Program-made: the position numbers and the translations under genes
Notes under the pieces: model-generated
Seen by the model: the letters and a program-made list of their open reading frames with translations, nothing else
The model's database searches: none
What the model was told of the DNA's origin: nothing
From: Mesorhizobium sp. NZP2298
GTDB taxonomy: Bacteria > Pseudomonadota > Alphaproteobacteria > Rhizobiales > Rhizobiaceae
Assembly: GCF_013170825.1 (NCBI RefSeq)
Contig: NZ_CP033365.1
Span: 4,910,001-4,974,000 of the forward strand
Length of the DNA stretch: 64,000 nucleotides
Reading direction: 5' to 3'
In this document: piece after piece, positions 37,756 to 47,362 of the stretch
Layout: each line of letters opens with the position of its first letter
How positions within the stretch are numbered: the first letter of the stretch is position 1

Positions 37756-38199
37756 ATGGACCCGGAGATCCTGGAACTCGAAAGCTTCCTGCCCTACCGG
37801 CTGTATCGCCTTGCCGATGCCGTCAGCCGCGAATTCTCGCGGATATACAAGGACAGTCACGGGCTGACGCGGCCGGAATGGCGCACGCTTTCCGGACTTG
37901 GCCAGCGCGGGACGATGACCGCGACAGAGCTCGGCGAGCAGTCGGCCATGCACAAGACCAAAGTATCGCGCGCGGTGGCCGAGCTTGAAAGGCGGCGCTG
38001 GCTCATCCGGACACCCGATGAGAACGATCGCCGTGTCGAGCATTTGAGGCTTACCAAAGCGGGCCTTGCCGCCTATCGTGAGATGGTGCCGTTGGCGAAG
38101 GCGTTTGAGCAAGTGCTGCTGGCCCAGTTGAGCGCCGACGAACGGACTTCCATCATAAAGGGCATCTTGTCGCTGGAAACCGCATTGGGTAGGAGATAG
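37756..38199 (+). CDS. MarR family regulator of the hmgA operon
   Basis: A 147-residue winged-helix regulator. The wing and recognition-helix area is MTATELGEQSAMHKTKVSRAVAELERRRWLIR (about residues 55-86), followed by a DENDRRVEHLRLT beta-wing. It is divergent from hmgA, so it probably represses homogentisate genes, as HmgR-type regulators do elsewhere; the inducer is then likely homogentisate, but that is inference. Confidence 0.88.
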   Translation: MDPEILELESFLPYRLYRLADAVSREFSRIYKDSHGLTRPEWRTLSGLGQRGTMTATELGEQSAMHKTKVSRAVAELERRRWLIRTPDENDRRVEHLRLTKAGLAAYREMVPLAKAFEQVLLAQLSADERTSIIKGILSLETALGRR

Positions 38200-38350
38200 C
38201 CGCCGTCGCCGGAGGAGATATAAGACGGTCGCCGCGAAGGGGTAGTACGTTCAGGCAGCCACGGATCTCGCGATCCCTGCTTGTTCGGTAGCGGATTTTC
38301 TGCGCCTGCGTGTCAGCTGGCGGATGATCCATGAGCGAATTGGGGGATGG

Positions 38351-38989
38351 ATGAAGTCGCTGATTGCCAAGCCGGTGGCGGTGATCGTCTTGCTGTTTGC
38401 GCGTGCCATCACCGCTGTGCGGCCGTTCTGGCACGAAGGCAGGCTGCCTCGCCGTCGCTCGATCTTCTTTGCCAACCACTCCAGCCATGGTGATTTCATC
38501 TTGATCTGGGCTGTTCTGCCGCCGCGCCTGCGTCGGCGGGTCCGTCCCGTAGCGGGCGCCGACTACTGGCTGAAATCAAAACTCCGAAGCTTCATCGGGC
38601 GCGACGTTTTCAATGCCGTCCTGATCGATCGCAATCGCGACGCACGCACGATGGATCCTGTCGAGAGCATGGGGGAAGCGATGAAGGAAGGCTCTTCACT
38701 GATCCTTTTCCCGGAAGGCACGCGCAACCAGTCCGATGCGTCCTTGCAGCCATTCAAATCCGGCTTGTTCCATTTGGCGGCATTGCACCCCGATTTCGAG
38801 TTGGTGCCGGTATGGATCGCCAATCTCAACCGGGTGATGCCGAAGGGGGAGTTCGTTCCTATACCACTGATCTGCACGGTGACGTTCGGCGAGCCAATGC
38901 ATCTGGCTGATGGCGAGGACAAGGATATGTTTCTCGAGCGGGCACGGGAGGCGCTACTCGCGCTGGCGCCGAAAAAGGCGGCGGAATGA
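38351..38989 (+). CDS. 1-acyl-glycerol-3-phosphate acyltransferase (PlsC family)
   Basis: A protein of about 212 residues of the glycerolipid acyltransferase superfamily. The catalytic HX4D motif is H43-D48 within FANHSSHGDF, and the acceptor motif FPEGTR is at 120-125. An N-terminal hydrophobic helix (about 5-22) anchors it to the inner membrane. It would acylate lysophosphatidate, or a related lysophospholipid, to give phosphatidate. The ATG at 38351 follows a purine-rich GGGGGATGG; an ATG at 38324 is also possible. The stop overlaps the next gene by four bases, making the first gene of a three-gene lipid operon. Confidence 0.87.
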   Translation: MKSLIAKPVAVIVLLFARAITAVRPFWHEGRLPRRRSIFFANHSSHGDFILIWAVLPPRLRRRVRPVAGADYWLKSKLRSFIGRDVFNAVLIDRNRDARTMDPVESMGEAMKEGSSLILFPEGTRNQSDASLQPFKSGLFHLAALHPDFELVPVWIANLNRVMPKGEFVPIPLICTVTFGEPMHLADGEDKDMFLERAREALLALAPKKAAE

Positions 38990-39936
38990 GCTCCACACAA
39001 TTCGACATGATGGTTCTCGTGCTCGGCGTCTGCGGGATCCTGCTTACGGCCTCCTTCGTGGGCCAGATCCTGGAACGACGCTTGTCGCCGGACGGCTCGA
39101 ATCCTGCCATCGAGAACCTCAACGCCCGCATCAATGCCTGGTGGGTGATGGCGATCCTCATCGCCATCGCATTCGTCGCCGGGCGCATCGGCGTTCTGCT
39201 CCTCTTCGGCTTCTGCTCCTTCGCCGCCCTTCGCGAGTTCGTGACGCTGACCAATACGCGCCGTGCCGACCACTGGGCGCTGGCCACCGCGTTTTTCGTC
39301 GTGCTGCCGTTGCAGTACGTCCTGCTCTGGATCGAGGACTACGAGATCTTTTCCGTTTTCATTCCGGTCTACGCCTTCCTGTTGATGCCCATCATCTCGG
39401 CGGTGCGAGGCGACACGCAGCACTTCCTGGTTCGAATCGCGGAGGTGCAATGGGCGCTGATGATCTGCGTCTTCTGCGCCTCGCACGTGCCGGCTCTGCT
39501 GACGTTGCATATTCCCGGCTACGAGGGCCGCAATGTGCTTTTGATAGCCTTCCTTGTCATCGTCGTTCAGTTGAGCGATGTGCTGCAATATATCTGGGGG
39601 AAGATGATCGGGCGTACGAAGATCGCACCAAGGCTTTCGCCGTCCAAGACTGTTGAAGGTTTCGTCGGCGGCATCGCCTGCGCCAGCCTCGTCGGCGCTG
39701 GTCTGTGGTGGATCACGCCGTTCTCTCCGCTTCAGGCCGGCGCAATGGCCTTCCTGATCACGTTGATGGGTTTTTTCGGCGGCCTCGTGATGTCCGCCAT
39801 CAAACGCGACCGCGGCGTGAAGGATTGGGGCCATCTGATAGACGGCCATGGCGGCCTGATCGATCGGCTGGATTCGGTGGTGTTCTCCGCTCCGATCTTC
39901 TTCCACCTCACGCGTTACTTCTGGTCGCCGGGATGA
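38986..39936 (+). CDS. phosphatidate cytidylyltransferase (CdsA family)
   Basis: A 316-residue membrane protein with about eight helices. Its C-terminal CTP-transferase signature reads SAIKRDRGVKDWG, then GHGGLIDRLDS (about residues 269-293), the conserved part of CDP-diglyceride synthases. It should make CDP-diacylglycerol from phosphatidate and CTP. It overlaps the acyltransferase gene and is followed by a CDP-alcohol phosphatidyltransferase after seven bases. This cdsA-like gene resembles E. coli ynbB in context rather than the essential housekeeping cdsA. Confidence 0.9.
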   Translation: MSSTQFDMMVLVLGVCGILLTASFVGQILERRLSPDGSNPAIENLNARINAWWVMAILIAIAFVAGRIGVLLLFGFCSFAALREFVTLTNTRRADHWALATAFFVVLPLQYVLLWIEDYEIFSVFIPVYAFLLMPIISAVRGDTQHFLVRIAEVQWALMICVFCASHVPALLTLHIPGYEGRNVLLIAFLVIVVQLSDVLQYIWGKMIGRTKIAPRLSPSKTVEGFVGGIACASLVGAGLWWITPFSPLQAGAMAFLITLMGFFGGLVMSAIKRDRGVKDWGHLIDGHGGLIDRLDSVVFSAPIFFHLTRYFWSPG

Positions 39937-39943
39937 GGCAGTC

Positions 39944-40588
39944 ATGAACACAGGCGATCGCAGACCCCTTGCAAGCCGCGACACGCGCTGGGCACAGGCG
40001 ACGGCCAGACGTCTCGCCGCACTCTCGGTGACCCCTAACCAGATTTCGCAGGCCAGCATCCTCGCCGGCGCGCTGGCCGGCGCCGCCTTCTGGCTTGGCG
40101 GGCAGAGCGACGACATGGCGCGTTTGCTGTTGTTGCCGGGTGCCGCGCTGTTCTGCCAACTGCGCCTGCTATGCAACCTTTTCGATGGCATGGTCGCCGT
40201 CGAAGGCGGCAAGGCGTCAGCCGATGGGCCGTTCTGGAACGAGTTCCCGGACAGGATCGCCGACATCGCCATCATGGTGGGAATAGGCTACGGCATCGCC
40301 ATGCCTGGCCTTGGCTGGGCAGCCGCCTGTTTTTCGGTTCTCACCGCCTATGTACGGGAACTAGGGCGCGCCAATGAAGCACCGAGCGATTTCTCCGGCC
40401 CGATGGCCAAACCGCATCGCATGGCGGTTGCAACCATCGCTGCACTGCTGTCCTCAGTGGAATTCCTCTGGCATGGCCGCAACGAGGTCCTGACGCTCGC
40501 GCTTGCCATCATCGCGATCGGCTCCGCCGCAACCGCGCTACGCCGCGCATGGCGACAAGTGCGATGGTTGAGAATCAAGGGCCCTTGA
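39944..40588 (+). CDS. CDP-alcohol phosphatidyltransferase with altered catalytic motif
   Basis: A 214-residue membrane protein of the CDP-alcohol phosphatidyltransferase family, which joins CDP-diacylglycerol to an alcohol. The family motif D-x2-D-G-x2-A-R-x8-G-x3-D-x3-D can be laid over residues 78-103 with exact spacing. Here it reads N78, D81-G82, A85-V86, G95, N99, D103. Two of four metal-binding aspartates are asparagine and the arginine is valine. Several membrane helices follow (about 108-130, 138-165, 180-200). It might use a different acceptor or metal arrangement, or be a pseudo-enzyme. It ends the plsC-cdsA operon. Confidence 0.85.
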   Translation: MNTGDRRPLASRDTRWAQATARRLAALSVTPNQISQASILAGALAGAAFWLGGQSDDMARLLLLPGAALFCQLRLLCNLFDGMVAVEGGKASADGPFWNEFPDRIADIAIMVGIGYGIAMPGLGWAAACFSVLTAYVRELGRANEAPSDFSGPMAKPHRMAVATIAALLSSVEFLWHGRNEVLTLALAIIAIGSAATALRRAWRQVRWLRIKGP

Positions 40589-40620
40589 GGCCTTTTCCTG
40601 GGTCAGCTCGCCGAACGCGT

Positions 40621-41655
<1,035 letters not shown>

Positions 41656-41707
41656 TCTCTTGTCCCTTGAATCTCTTGATCCGGAATCGCTTTTCGGCGC
41701 CGGCCGC

Positions 41708-42895
41708 TCAGGAAATCACGCCCAGTTCCCTGCCGACCGCGCCGAATGCCTCCACCGCCCGATCGATGTCGGCGCTGGAATGCGCCGCCGACATCTGGGT
41801 GCGGATGCGCGCCTGGCCTTTCGGCACCACCGGGAACGAGAAGCCGATGACATAGATGCCGCGCTTCAGCATGCGCGCCGCCATCTCCTGCGCCAGCGTC
41901 GCTTCGCCCAGCATCACCGGAATGATCGGATGATCGGCACCAGCCAGCGTGAAGCCGAGCTTGCCCATCTCAGATCTGAACCGCGCCGCATTGGCATATA
42001 GGCGTTCGCGCAACGCGTCGCCATTGCGAATCAGGTCGAACACCTTGATCGAGGCGCCGGCGATCGCCGGCATCAGTGTGTTGGAAAAGAGATAGGGCCG
42101 CGAGCGCTGGCGCAGCCAGTCGACCACTTGGCTCTTGCCGGAGGTGTAGCCACCGGAGGCGCCGCCGAGCGCCTTGCCCAGCGTGCCGGTGATGATGTCG
42201 ACCCTGCCCTCGACGCCGCAATGCTCCGCCGAGCCGCGGCCATTTTTGCCGACGAAGCCGACCGCATGGCTGTCGTCGACCATGACCATCGCATCGTATT
42301 TCTCGGCAAGGTCGCAGACGCCCTTCAGGTTGGCGATGATGCCGTCCATCGAGAACACACCGTCGGTGGCGATCAGTCGGAAGCGGCAATCCTTCGCCTC
42401 CTTCAATCGCGCCTCCAGATCGGCCATGTCGTTGTTGGCGTATCGGAAGCGCTTGGCCTTGGACAGCCTGACGCCGTCGATGATCGAGGCGTGGTTCAGC
42501 GCATCCGAAATGACCGCGTCGTCTTCACCGAGCAACGTCTCGAACAGGCCGCCATTGGCGTCGAAACAGGAGCCGTAGAGGATGGTGTCTTCCAGGCCGA
42601 GGAAGGAGGAAATCGTCGCCTCGAGCTGCTTGTGCTCCTCCTGCGTGCCGCAGATGAAGCGCACCGAGGCCATGCCGTAGCCGTAGCGATCGAGCGCCTG
42701 CGTGGCCGCCTTTCGCAGTTCGGCGCTGTCGGCGAGGCCGAGATAGTTGTTGGCGCAGAAATTCAGCACTTTCTCGCCGCCGACCTCGATCTGCGCCGAC
42801 TGCATCGAGGAGATCACCCGCTCGGATTTGTAGAGCCCGGCCGATTTGAGCCCTGCGAGCTCGCTGTCGATATGGGAGAGAAATGCTGCGGTCAT
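41708..42895 (-). CDS. kbl: 2-amino-3-ketobutyrate CoA ligase (glycine C-acetyltransferase)
   Basis: A 395-residue PLP enzyme (EC 2.3.1.29) of the alpha-oxoamine synthase family. It cleaves 2-amino-3-ketobutyrate with CoA to glycine and acetyl-CoA, using the product of Tdh. The PLP lysine lies in [15 protein letters not shown] (about residue 242). The [13 protein letters not shown] segment near residue 45 and [16 protein letters not shown] near 205 are typical. It is transcribed with tdh. Confidence 0.96.
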   Translation of the reverse strand: MTAAFLSHIDSELAGLKSAGLYKSERVISSMQSAQIEVGGEKVLNFCANNYLGLADSAELRKAATQALDRYGYGMASVRFICGTQEEHKQLEATISSFLGLEDTILYGSCFDANGGLFETLLGEDDAVISDALNHASIIDGVRLSKAKRFRYANNDMADLEARLKEAKDCRFRLIATDGVFSMDGIIANLKGVCDLAEKYDAMVMVDDSHAVGFVGKNGRGSAEHCGVEGRVDIITGTLGKALGGASGGYTSGKSQVVDWLRQRSRPYLFSNTLMPAIAGASIKVFDLIRNGDALRERLYANAARFRSEMGKLGFTLAGADHPIIPVMLGEATLAQEMAARMLKRGIYVIGFSFPVVPKGQARIRTQMSAAHSSADIDRAVEAFGAVGRELGVIS

Positions 42896-43203
42896 GGTCG
42901 GGCCTCGTTTGACGTGGGCAGACTGTCGTCCCGCTTGCGCAAAAAATCCATCGCAAAAGCGACCGGATCGGGTGGCCGGACAGCATCAACCGAGACGCGA
43001 CGGGCATCGCCTGAGCGGCTACCCGAGAACGCACGCGAGAAGCAATGCTCAAATGCAGGCCGGCGGCGAAAGGAGCCGATAACCATTCAGCGATCTTTCC
43101 GCCTTTCTCCTTGCCGGCCGGCTGTCGATTTCCGGTCCTGTTAACGTTTGCGGTTCAATTGTGATCATACAGGAATCCGTTGGCGAGAGGGCCGCCCCCG
43201 AAA
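42896..43203. other. divergent gap between kbl and the GGDEF-EAL gene
   Basis: About 308 bases without a convincing gene. It should hold promoters for the kbl-tdh operon and the signalling gene. No named operator, RNA or repeat was recognised. Confidence 0.4.
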
Positions 43204-45273
43204 ATGTCGCAGCAGCCGGTGCAAACCGTTTCAGGCAAGCTCATACTGCTGATCAAGGCCGGCTACTGGCTCGCGCTGCTGATCATCGCCACCATGGTGG
43301 CAGCCTCCTTCGTCCTGCTGCAGCAGACGATGGCCACGCAGCAGCACAACCACACCTTGCTCGATATCGTCGGCACGCAGAAGACATTGTCGCAGCGCAT
43401 CGTCTTCCTTGCCAGCGCAACGGGTGCCGCGTCGCGCGACAAGCAGCCGGCGCTGGTCAGCGCGCTCAAGCAAGCCACGGCGGAATTCGAGACCAATTAC
43501 GACCTGCTGCTCAAGGAGACGGGCGCGGATCCGCAGTCGCCGGCCAAGCTTGATGCGAAGTCGATCGAGAGCGTGCTTTTCGCCAAGCCCTTCCATCTCG
43601 ACTATTTCTCGGTTGGGCTGATCGCCAATGGCGACCGTCTGATCTCGGCCTTTGAATCGAAACTCAATCTCGACAATGATGGCTACAAGGGCGGCGCTGA
43701 GCGCGTCAACCTCGATACGTCGGTCGCCAACGCAACCTTGTCGGGCTATGCGGCCCTTGGCCAGCGCATCAGCGCCGAGGCCGACGAGCGCTCCGAAAAG
43801 TTGCTCGCCCTCCACCGCACGCTGTTCTACGCCACGCTCGGCGTCATCCTGCTGGTGGCACTGTTCATCTTCAGGCCGATGTCCAATGCGATCCTGCGCA
43901 AGACGCGTGAACTGGTCGATGCGCGCAACTCGATGGCCTTCATCGCGGTTCACGACGGCCTGACCGGCCTGCACAACCGCACTTTCCTGACCGACCATTT
44001 CGACACGCTGATCAAGAGTGCGCACCGGCGGCGCGAACGCCTGGCCGTGGTCCAGCTAGACCTCGACCGATTCAAGCAGATCAACGATACGCTCGGCCAC
44101 GCCGCCGGCGACTATGTCCTGGTGGTGACGGCGCAGCGCATGCGCGATTCGTGCCGGGCGTCGGATCTGTGCGCGCGGCTCGGTGGCGACGAATTCGTGA
44201 TGATCCTCAATGGCGCGGGCAGCACCGAGGACATCAACATGCTGGCACGGCGGATCCTGGCGCATATCAACGAGCCGATCATCTTCCAGGGCACCACGAT
44301 TCTTCCGGGTGCCAGCGGCGGCATCGCCGTCTACCCGATCGATGCCGACAATGCGCAGGACCTGCTCGTCCATGCCGATCTGGCGCTCTACTCCGCCAAG
44401 AAGATGGGCGGCGGCAATTTCTCGTTCTTCTCGGAGGAGCTGCGCCGCGAACTCGACTACCGCAAGCAGCTCGAGCACGACATCAAGGTCGCGATTTCAG
44501 AAAAAGCGTTCCAGGTCTATTTCCAGCCGCAGGTCTCCCTGACCAACGGCGCCATCAGCGGTATCGAAGCCCTGGTGCGATGGAACCATCCCGAGCGCGG
44601 CATGATCTCGCCGGGCGAATTCATTCCGGTCGCCGAGAAATGCGGTTTCATGCCGGAGATCGGCCGTATCGTGATCAGCAAGGCGATCAACGAAGCCGCC
44701 GAGTGGAACCGTGCCGGGATTGCCTTCGGCCGGCTTGCCGTCAACGTTTCGGGCACCGAACTGCGCGAGCACGATTTCGATGCGTTCTTGTTCGAGACAC
44801 TGGAAAAGGCCGGGCTGCCGCCGCAGAAACTCTCGCTGGAAATCGTCGAATCCGTCATTCTGGACGACGAGAAGACAGGTATCGCCGCCAAGCTGCGCCA
44901 CATCAGGGCCGCGGGCGTGCATCTGGAACTCGATGATTTCGGCACCGGTTATGCGTCGCTCAGCCACGTCAATCCCAACGAGATCGATCGGCTCAAGATC
45001 GACCGCCGCTTCGTCCAGAACATCCATGAGAATGGCGACAATTCCAAGATCGTGCGCGCCATCACCGAGCTTGCCCGCGGGCTCGGCATCTCGATCGTCG
45101 CCGAGGGGGCTGAAACCGAGGCCGAACTCGATTCGCTGATGGCGATCGGCTGCGACCAGGTACAGGGATATTCCATCGCCTTCCCTATGCCGCACGACAA
45201 GGCGCTCGAATGGCTGACCGCGCGCATGCCGAAGAAGGCCAGGCTGACGGTGCTGCAAGGCAGGCTGGCATAG
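43204..45273 (+). CDS. membrane GGDEF-EAL cyclic-di-GMP protein with PilJ-like sensor
   Basis: A 689-residue inner-membrane signalling protein. Two helices (about residues 10-38 and 214-236) bracket a periplasmic domain whose start, IVGTQKTLSQRIVFLAS, resembles the PilJ/nitrate-sensor type. Then come a GGDEF domain with GGDEF at 327-331 and an I-site RASD at 318-321, and an EAL domain with E455-A-L, DDFGTGYASL and EGAETEAE. All catalytic motifs look intact, so both synthesis and breakdown of cyclic-di-GMP are possible. The ATG at 43204 was chosen over an upstream TTG at 43180. The ligand is unknown. Confidence 0.92.
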   Translation: MSQQPVQTVSGKLILLIKAGYWLALLIIATMVAASFVLLQQTMATQQHNHTLLDIVGTQKTLSQRIVFLASATGAASRDKQPALVSALKQATAEFETNYDLLLKETGADPQSPAKLDAKSIESVLFAKPFHLDYFSVGLIANGDRLISAFESKLNLDNDGYKGGAERVNLDTSVANATLSGYAALGQRISAEADERSEKLLALHRTLFYATLGVILLVALFIFRPMSNAILRKTRELVDARNSMAFIAVHDGLTGLHNRTFLTDHFDTLIKSAHRRRERLAVVQLDLDRFKQINDTLGHAAGDYVLVVTAQRMRDSCRASDLCARLGGDEFVMILNGAGSTEDINMLARRILAHINEPIIFQGTTILPGASGGIAVYPIDADNAQDLLVHADLALYSAKKMGGGNFSFFSEELRRELDYRKQLEHDIKVAISEKAFQVYFQPQVSLTNGAISGIEALVRWNHPERGMISPGEFIPVAEKCGFMPEIGRIVISKAINEAAEWNRAGIAFGRLAVNVSGTELREHDFDAFLFETLEKAGLPPQKLSLEIVESVILDDEKTGIAAKLRHIRAAGVHLELDDFGTGYASLSHVNPNEIDRLKIDRRFVQNIHENGDNSKIVRAITELARGLGISIVAEGAETEAELDSLMAIGCDQVQGYSIAFPMPHDKALEWLTARMPKKARLTVLQGRLA

Positions 45274-45344
45274 GCGAAACCTGGCCCGCCTTGACAACCG
45301 CCGAGATGGCGGCCTGTCGTGATCGCAAACGGATATAGCGGCCT

Positions 45345-46085
45345 ATGACATTCTTTCGGCTTGTGCTGGCGGCCATGCTGATGTCCGCGCTGCCGGCTTA
45401 TGGGGCGGATCGCACCATCTATCTCACCTTCGACGATGGTCCGCTGAACGGCACCAGCAACATCCTCGATGTGTTGGCGGCGGAACAGGTTCCGGCAACG
45501 TTGTTCATGGTGGGCATGCACGCCGAGGCCAGTGCGTCCAACAAGGCCCTGGTACGGCGGGCCAAGGCGATGCCGCTGGTGACGATCGGCAACCACAGCT
45601 ACAGCCACGCCTACAATCACTACCGGCACTTCTACAGCGACACGGAAGGTGTGGTTGCCGACATGCTCATGGCGAATGCCGTGCTTGGCCTGAAGCCCGC
45701 GGTGCACGCTCGACTGCCGGGGCGCGATGTATTCCGGCTGCCTTCGATGTCAAAGGACGACAACTCGCTTGGGCCCGCGCAAGCCGGCCGCGAGGATCCC
45801 GACTACGAATTCGTCGCGGCTTCCGGCTTCTATCTCTACGGCTGGGACCACGAGTGGGTGCACAAGGATAACGGCGAGCCGGTCCAGAGCGTCGACCATC
45901 TGGTCAGCGAAATCGATCACCTGTTCGGCTATGGCCGCTTCGCCAAGCCAGGCAAGCTGATCCTCTTGATGCATGACGAGATGTTCCAGGACAGTTTCGA
46001 CGGCAAGACACAGCTCACCAACCTGATCACCGCACTGAAGTTGCGCCGCTATGCGTTTGGAACAATCCAGAGCTATGACGACTGA
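45345..46085 (+). CDS. secreted polysaccharide deacetylase
   Basis: A 246-residue protein with a signal peptide (about residues 1-21) and a NodB-homology (CE4) domain. The motif TFDDGP is at 28-33 and the metal histidines are in NHSYSHAYNHY (about 83-93). The catalytic-base aspartate D30 or D31 is present. It likely deacetylates N-acetylated cell-wall or exopolysaccharide in the periplasm; it is not NodB by context. A large insertion (HARLPGRDVFRLPSMSKDDN) distinguishes it from minimal NodB enzymes. It lies 71 bases after the cyclic-di-GMP gene, same strand. Confidence 0.88.
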   Translation: MTFFRLVLAAMLMSALPAYGADRTIYLTFDDGPLNGTSNILDVLAAEQVPATLFMVGMHAEASASNKALVRRAKAMPLVTIGNHSYSHAYNHYRHFYSDTEGVVADMLMANAVLGLKPAVHARLPGRDVFRLPSMSKDDNSLGPAQAGREDPDYEFVAASGFYLYGWDHEWVHKDNGEPVQSVDHLVSEIDHLFGYGRFAKPGKLILLMHDEMFQDSFDGKTQLTNLITALKLRRYAFGTIQSYDD

Positions 46086-46160
46086 GCCAACGGCCTGGCT
46101 TTCCCGGAGCAGTGCAGTGTTCCACGGAAACGGCGCACCGCTCAAACTCTTTGTTTTGAC

Positions 46161-46204
46161 GCAATTCCGGACGGAAAACCGCTCCACGCTTTTCCTGGAA
46201 TTGC
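46161..46204. repeat. palindromic intergenic repeat (RIME-like), copy 3
   Basis: A 44-base element with outer arms GCAATTCC / GGAATTGC and core CGGAAAACCG...CTTTTCC. It abuts the MarR gene's stop codon and is the inverted partner of the copy at 46649-46692. Confidence 0.75.
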
Positions 46205-46205
46205 T

Positions 46206-46634
46206 TTAGCTCTCCAAATTGTCCCGCAATGCCGCCAGCACCTGCGCAAACTCCGCCAGACGCTCGTCGGGCAATCCTTTGCGGAGCCGCTTGTCGAAGG
46301 CGACTGCTGCTTGTCGCAACGTCTCGAACAGCTCTTCTCCCGCTTCTGTCAATTCGACCAGATGGACCCTCCGGTTGACGGGATCGCGGCGGCGCGTCAG
46401 CAGGCCCTGCGCCTCCATCGCGTTGAGATGGTGGGTCAGCGTCGCGCCCTGGATGCCGATCATGCCGGCGAGTTCGCGCTGATTGGCAAGCTTGCTCGAC
46501 TTGACCGACAGCAGCGTGAGCCAGACCGGCAATGTGCCGCCCGCTTCAACCAAAGCGGCGTCGAAGGCCTGCGCAACGAGCTTGGCGGTGCGGCCGAGAT
46601 TCATGCCGACTGGCGGGCGTTCAAAGGGCGTCAT
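46206..46634 (-). CDS. MarR family transcriptional regulator
   Basis: A 142-residue winged-helix regulator; the recognition-helix region is NQRELAGMIGIQGATLTHHLNAMEAQGLLTRRR (about residues 52-84) with the wing DPVNRRVHLVELT. It is divergent from a small membrane-protein gene at 46806. A perfect 22-bp palindrome in that gap (46753-46774) is its likely operator. The gene is bracketed by inverted copies of a palindromic repeat. Confidence 0.9.
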   Translation of the reverse strand: MTPFERPPVGMNLGRTAKLVAQAFDAALVEAGGTLPVWLTLLSVKSSKLANQRELAGMIGIQGATLTHHLNAMEAQGLLTRRRDPVNRRVHLVELTEAGEELFETLRQAAVAFDKRLRKGLPDERLAEFAQVLAALRDNLES

Positions 46635-46648
46635 TGCCGGACACTAGA

Positions 46649-46692
46649 GCAATTCCAGGAAAAGTGTGAAGCGGTTTTCCGCCCGGAATTGC
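46649..46692. repeat. palindromic intergenic repeat (RIME-like), copy 4
   Basis: A 44-base element that is the reverse complement, with few changes, of the one at 46161-46204. The two flank the marR gene on both sides. Confidence 0.75.
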
Positions 46693-46743
46693 GTCAGACA
46701 AAGACGGTGTCTTCCGCGGATGGAACAGGTTCGCGTTTATACA

Positions 46744-46774
46744 TTGACATCTAATAGTTAGATATCTAACTATT
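46744..46774 (+). promoter_or_regulatory. promoter -35 plus perfect 22-bp palindromic operator
   Basis: TTGACA (46744-46749) is a perfect -35 hexamer. It is followed by AATAGTTAGATATCTAACTATT (46753-46774), a perfect palindrome that would cover the spacer and -10 region of a promoter reading into the gene at 46806. Such placement implies repression by a MarR-type dimer. Confidence 0.75.
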
Positions 46775-46805
46775 GTGCACCAGCACGCGAGAGAGGAGAG
46801 CCGGC

Positions 46806-47213
46806 ATGCAATATGTCTATATCGTGGTTATCGGTCTTCACGTCATGGCCGGCGTGTTCTGGGCTGGCACCACCATCACGCTCGCCCGCGATCCCGAGAT
46901 CAAGGCGGAACGCTTCATCCAGCCGCAGATGGGCGCGGCCGGCATGGTTTTCCTAACCGGGGCACTGCTGTGGTATTTCTTCCACGGCGCCTATTTCGGC
47001 TCGATGGAAATGGTGCTGGCGCTCGGCATCGTGGCCGCCTTTGCCGCCGCCGGCGTGCTCGGCGCCATGGTCAGGGCGCCCAGCAGGCGGCTTGCCGGCG
47101 CCAATGCGGAAATCGAAGCGCAACTGCGCGCCAGAATGGCGATGGGCGAACGCATTGCCGCATGGCTGCTGGTGGTCACCGTGCTGTGCATGGCAATCGC
47201 CAGGATGGTCTGA
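46806..47213 (+). CDS. small membrane protein controlled by the MarR-type site
   Basis: A 135-residue protein with about four predicted helices (about 3-22, 43-62, 67-88, 112-132) and little else; conserved-looking stretches are LHVMAGVFWAGTTITLARDP and GERIAAWLLVVTVLCMAIARM. It may belong to the CopD/DUF-type small membrane families, but it is not recognised with confidence. The ATG at 46806 follows GAGAGGAGAG. The strong operator upstream and the divergent marR gene suggest it is induced by a small molecule sensed by that regulator. Confidence 0.75.
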   Translation: MQYVYIVVIGLHVMAGVFWAGTTITLARDPEIKAERFIQPQMGAAGMVFLTGALLWYFFHGAYFGSMEMVLALGIVAAFAAAGVLGAMVRAPSRRLAGANAEIEAQLRARMAMGERIAAWLLVVTVLCMAIARMV

Positions 47214-47362
47214 GCGTCGTCCGCATCGCAAGCTCACGAGATCGCACGTTGTCAGGCGATGAGCCAACGGCGTGCGGGCGCGCGGCCAGGCCGGCATATA
47301 TGGGCTCTCGTATGCCGGTTCGACCGCGCGCCACCAACCCCGACAGTCGCGACAGGCGGTTC

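Noticed and set aside
38563..40275. 570-residue minus-strand frame across the lipid operon
   Set aside because: It spans three plus-strand genes with clear acyltransferase, CdsA and CDP-alcohol transferase motifs.
40575..40588. Palindrome TCAAGGGCCCTTGA at the end of the CDP-alcohol transferase gene as terminator
   Set aside because: It has no loop and no T-run, and overlaps the last codons; probably chance.
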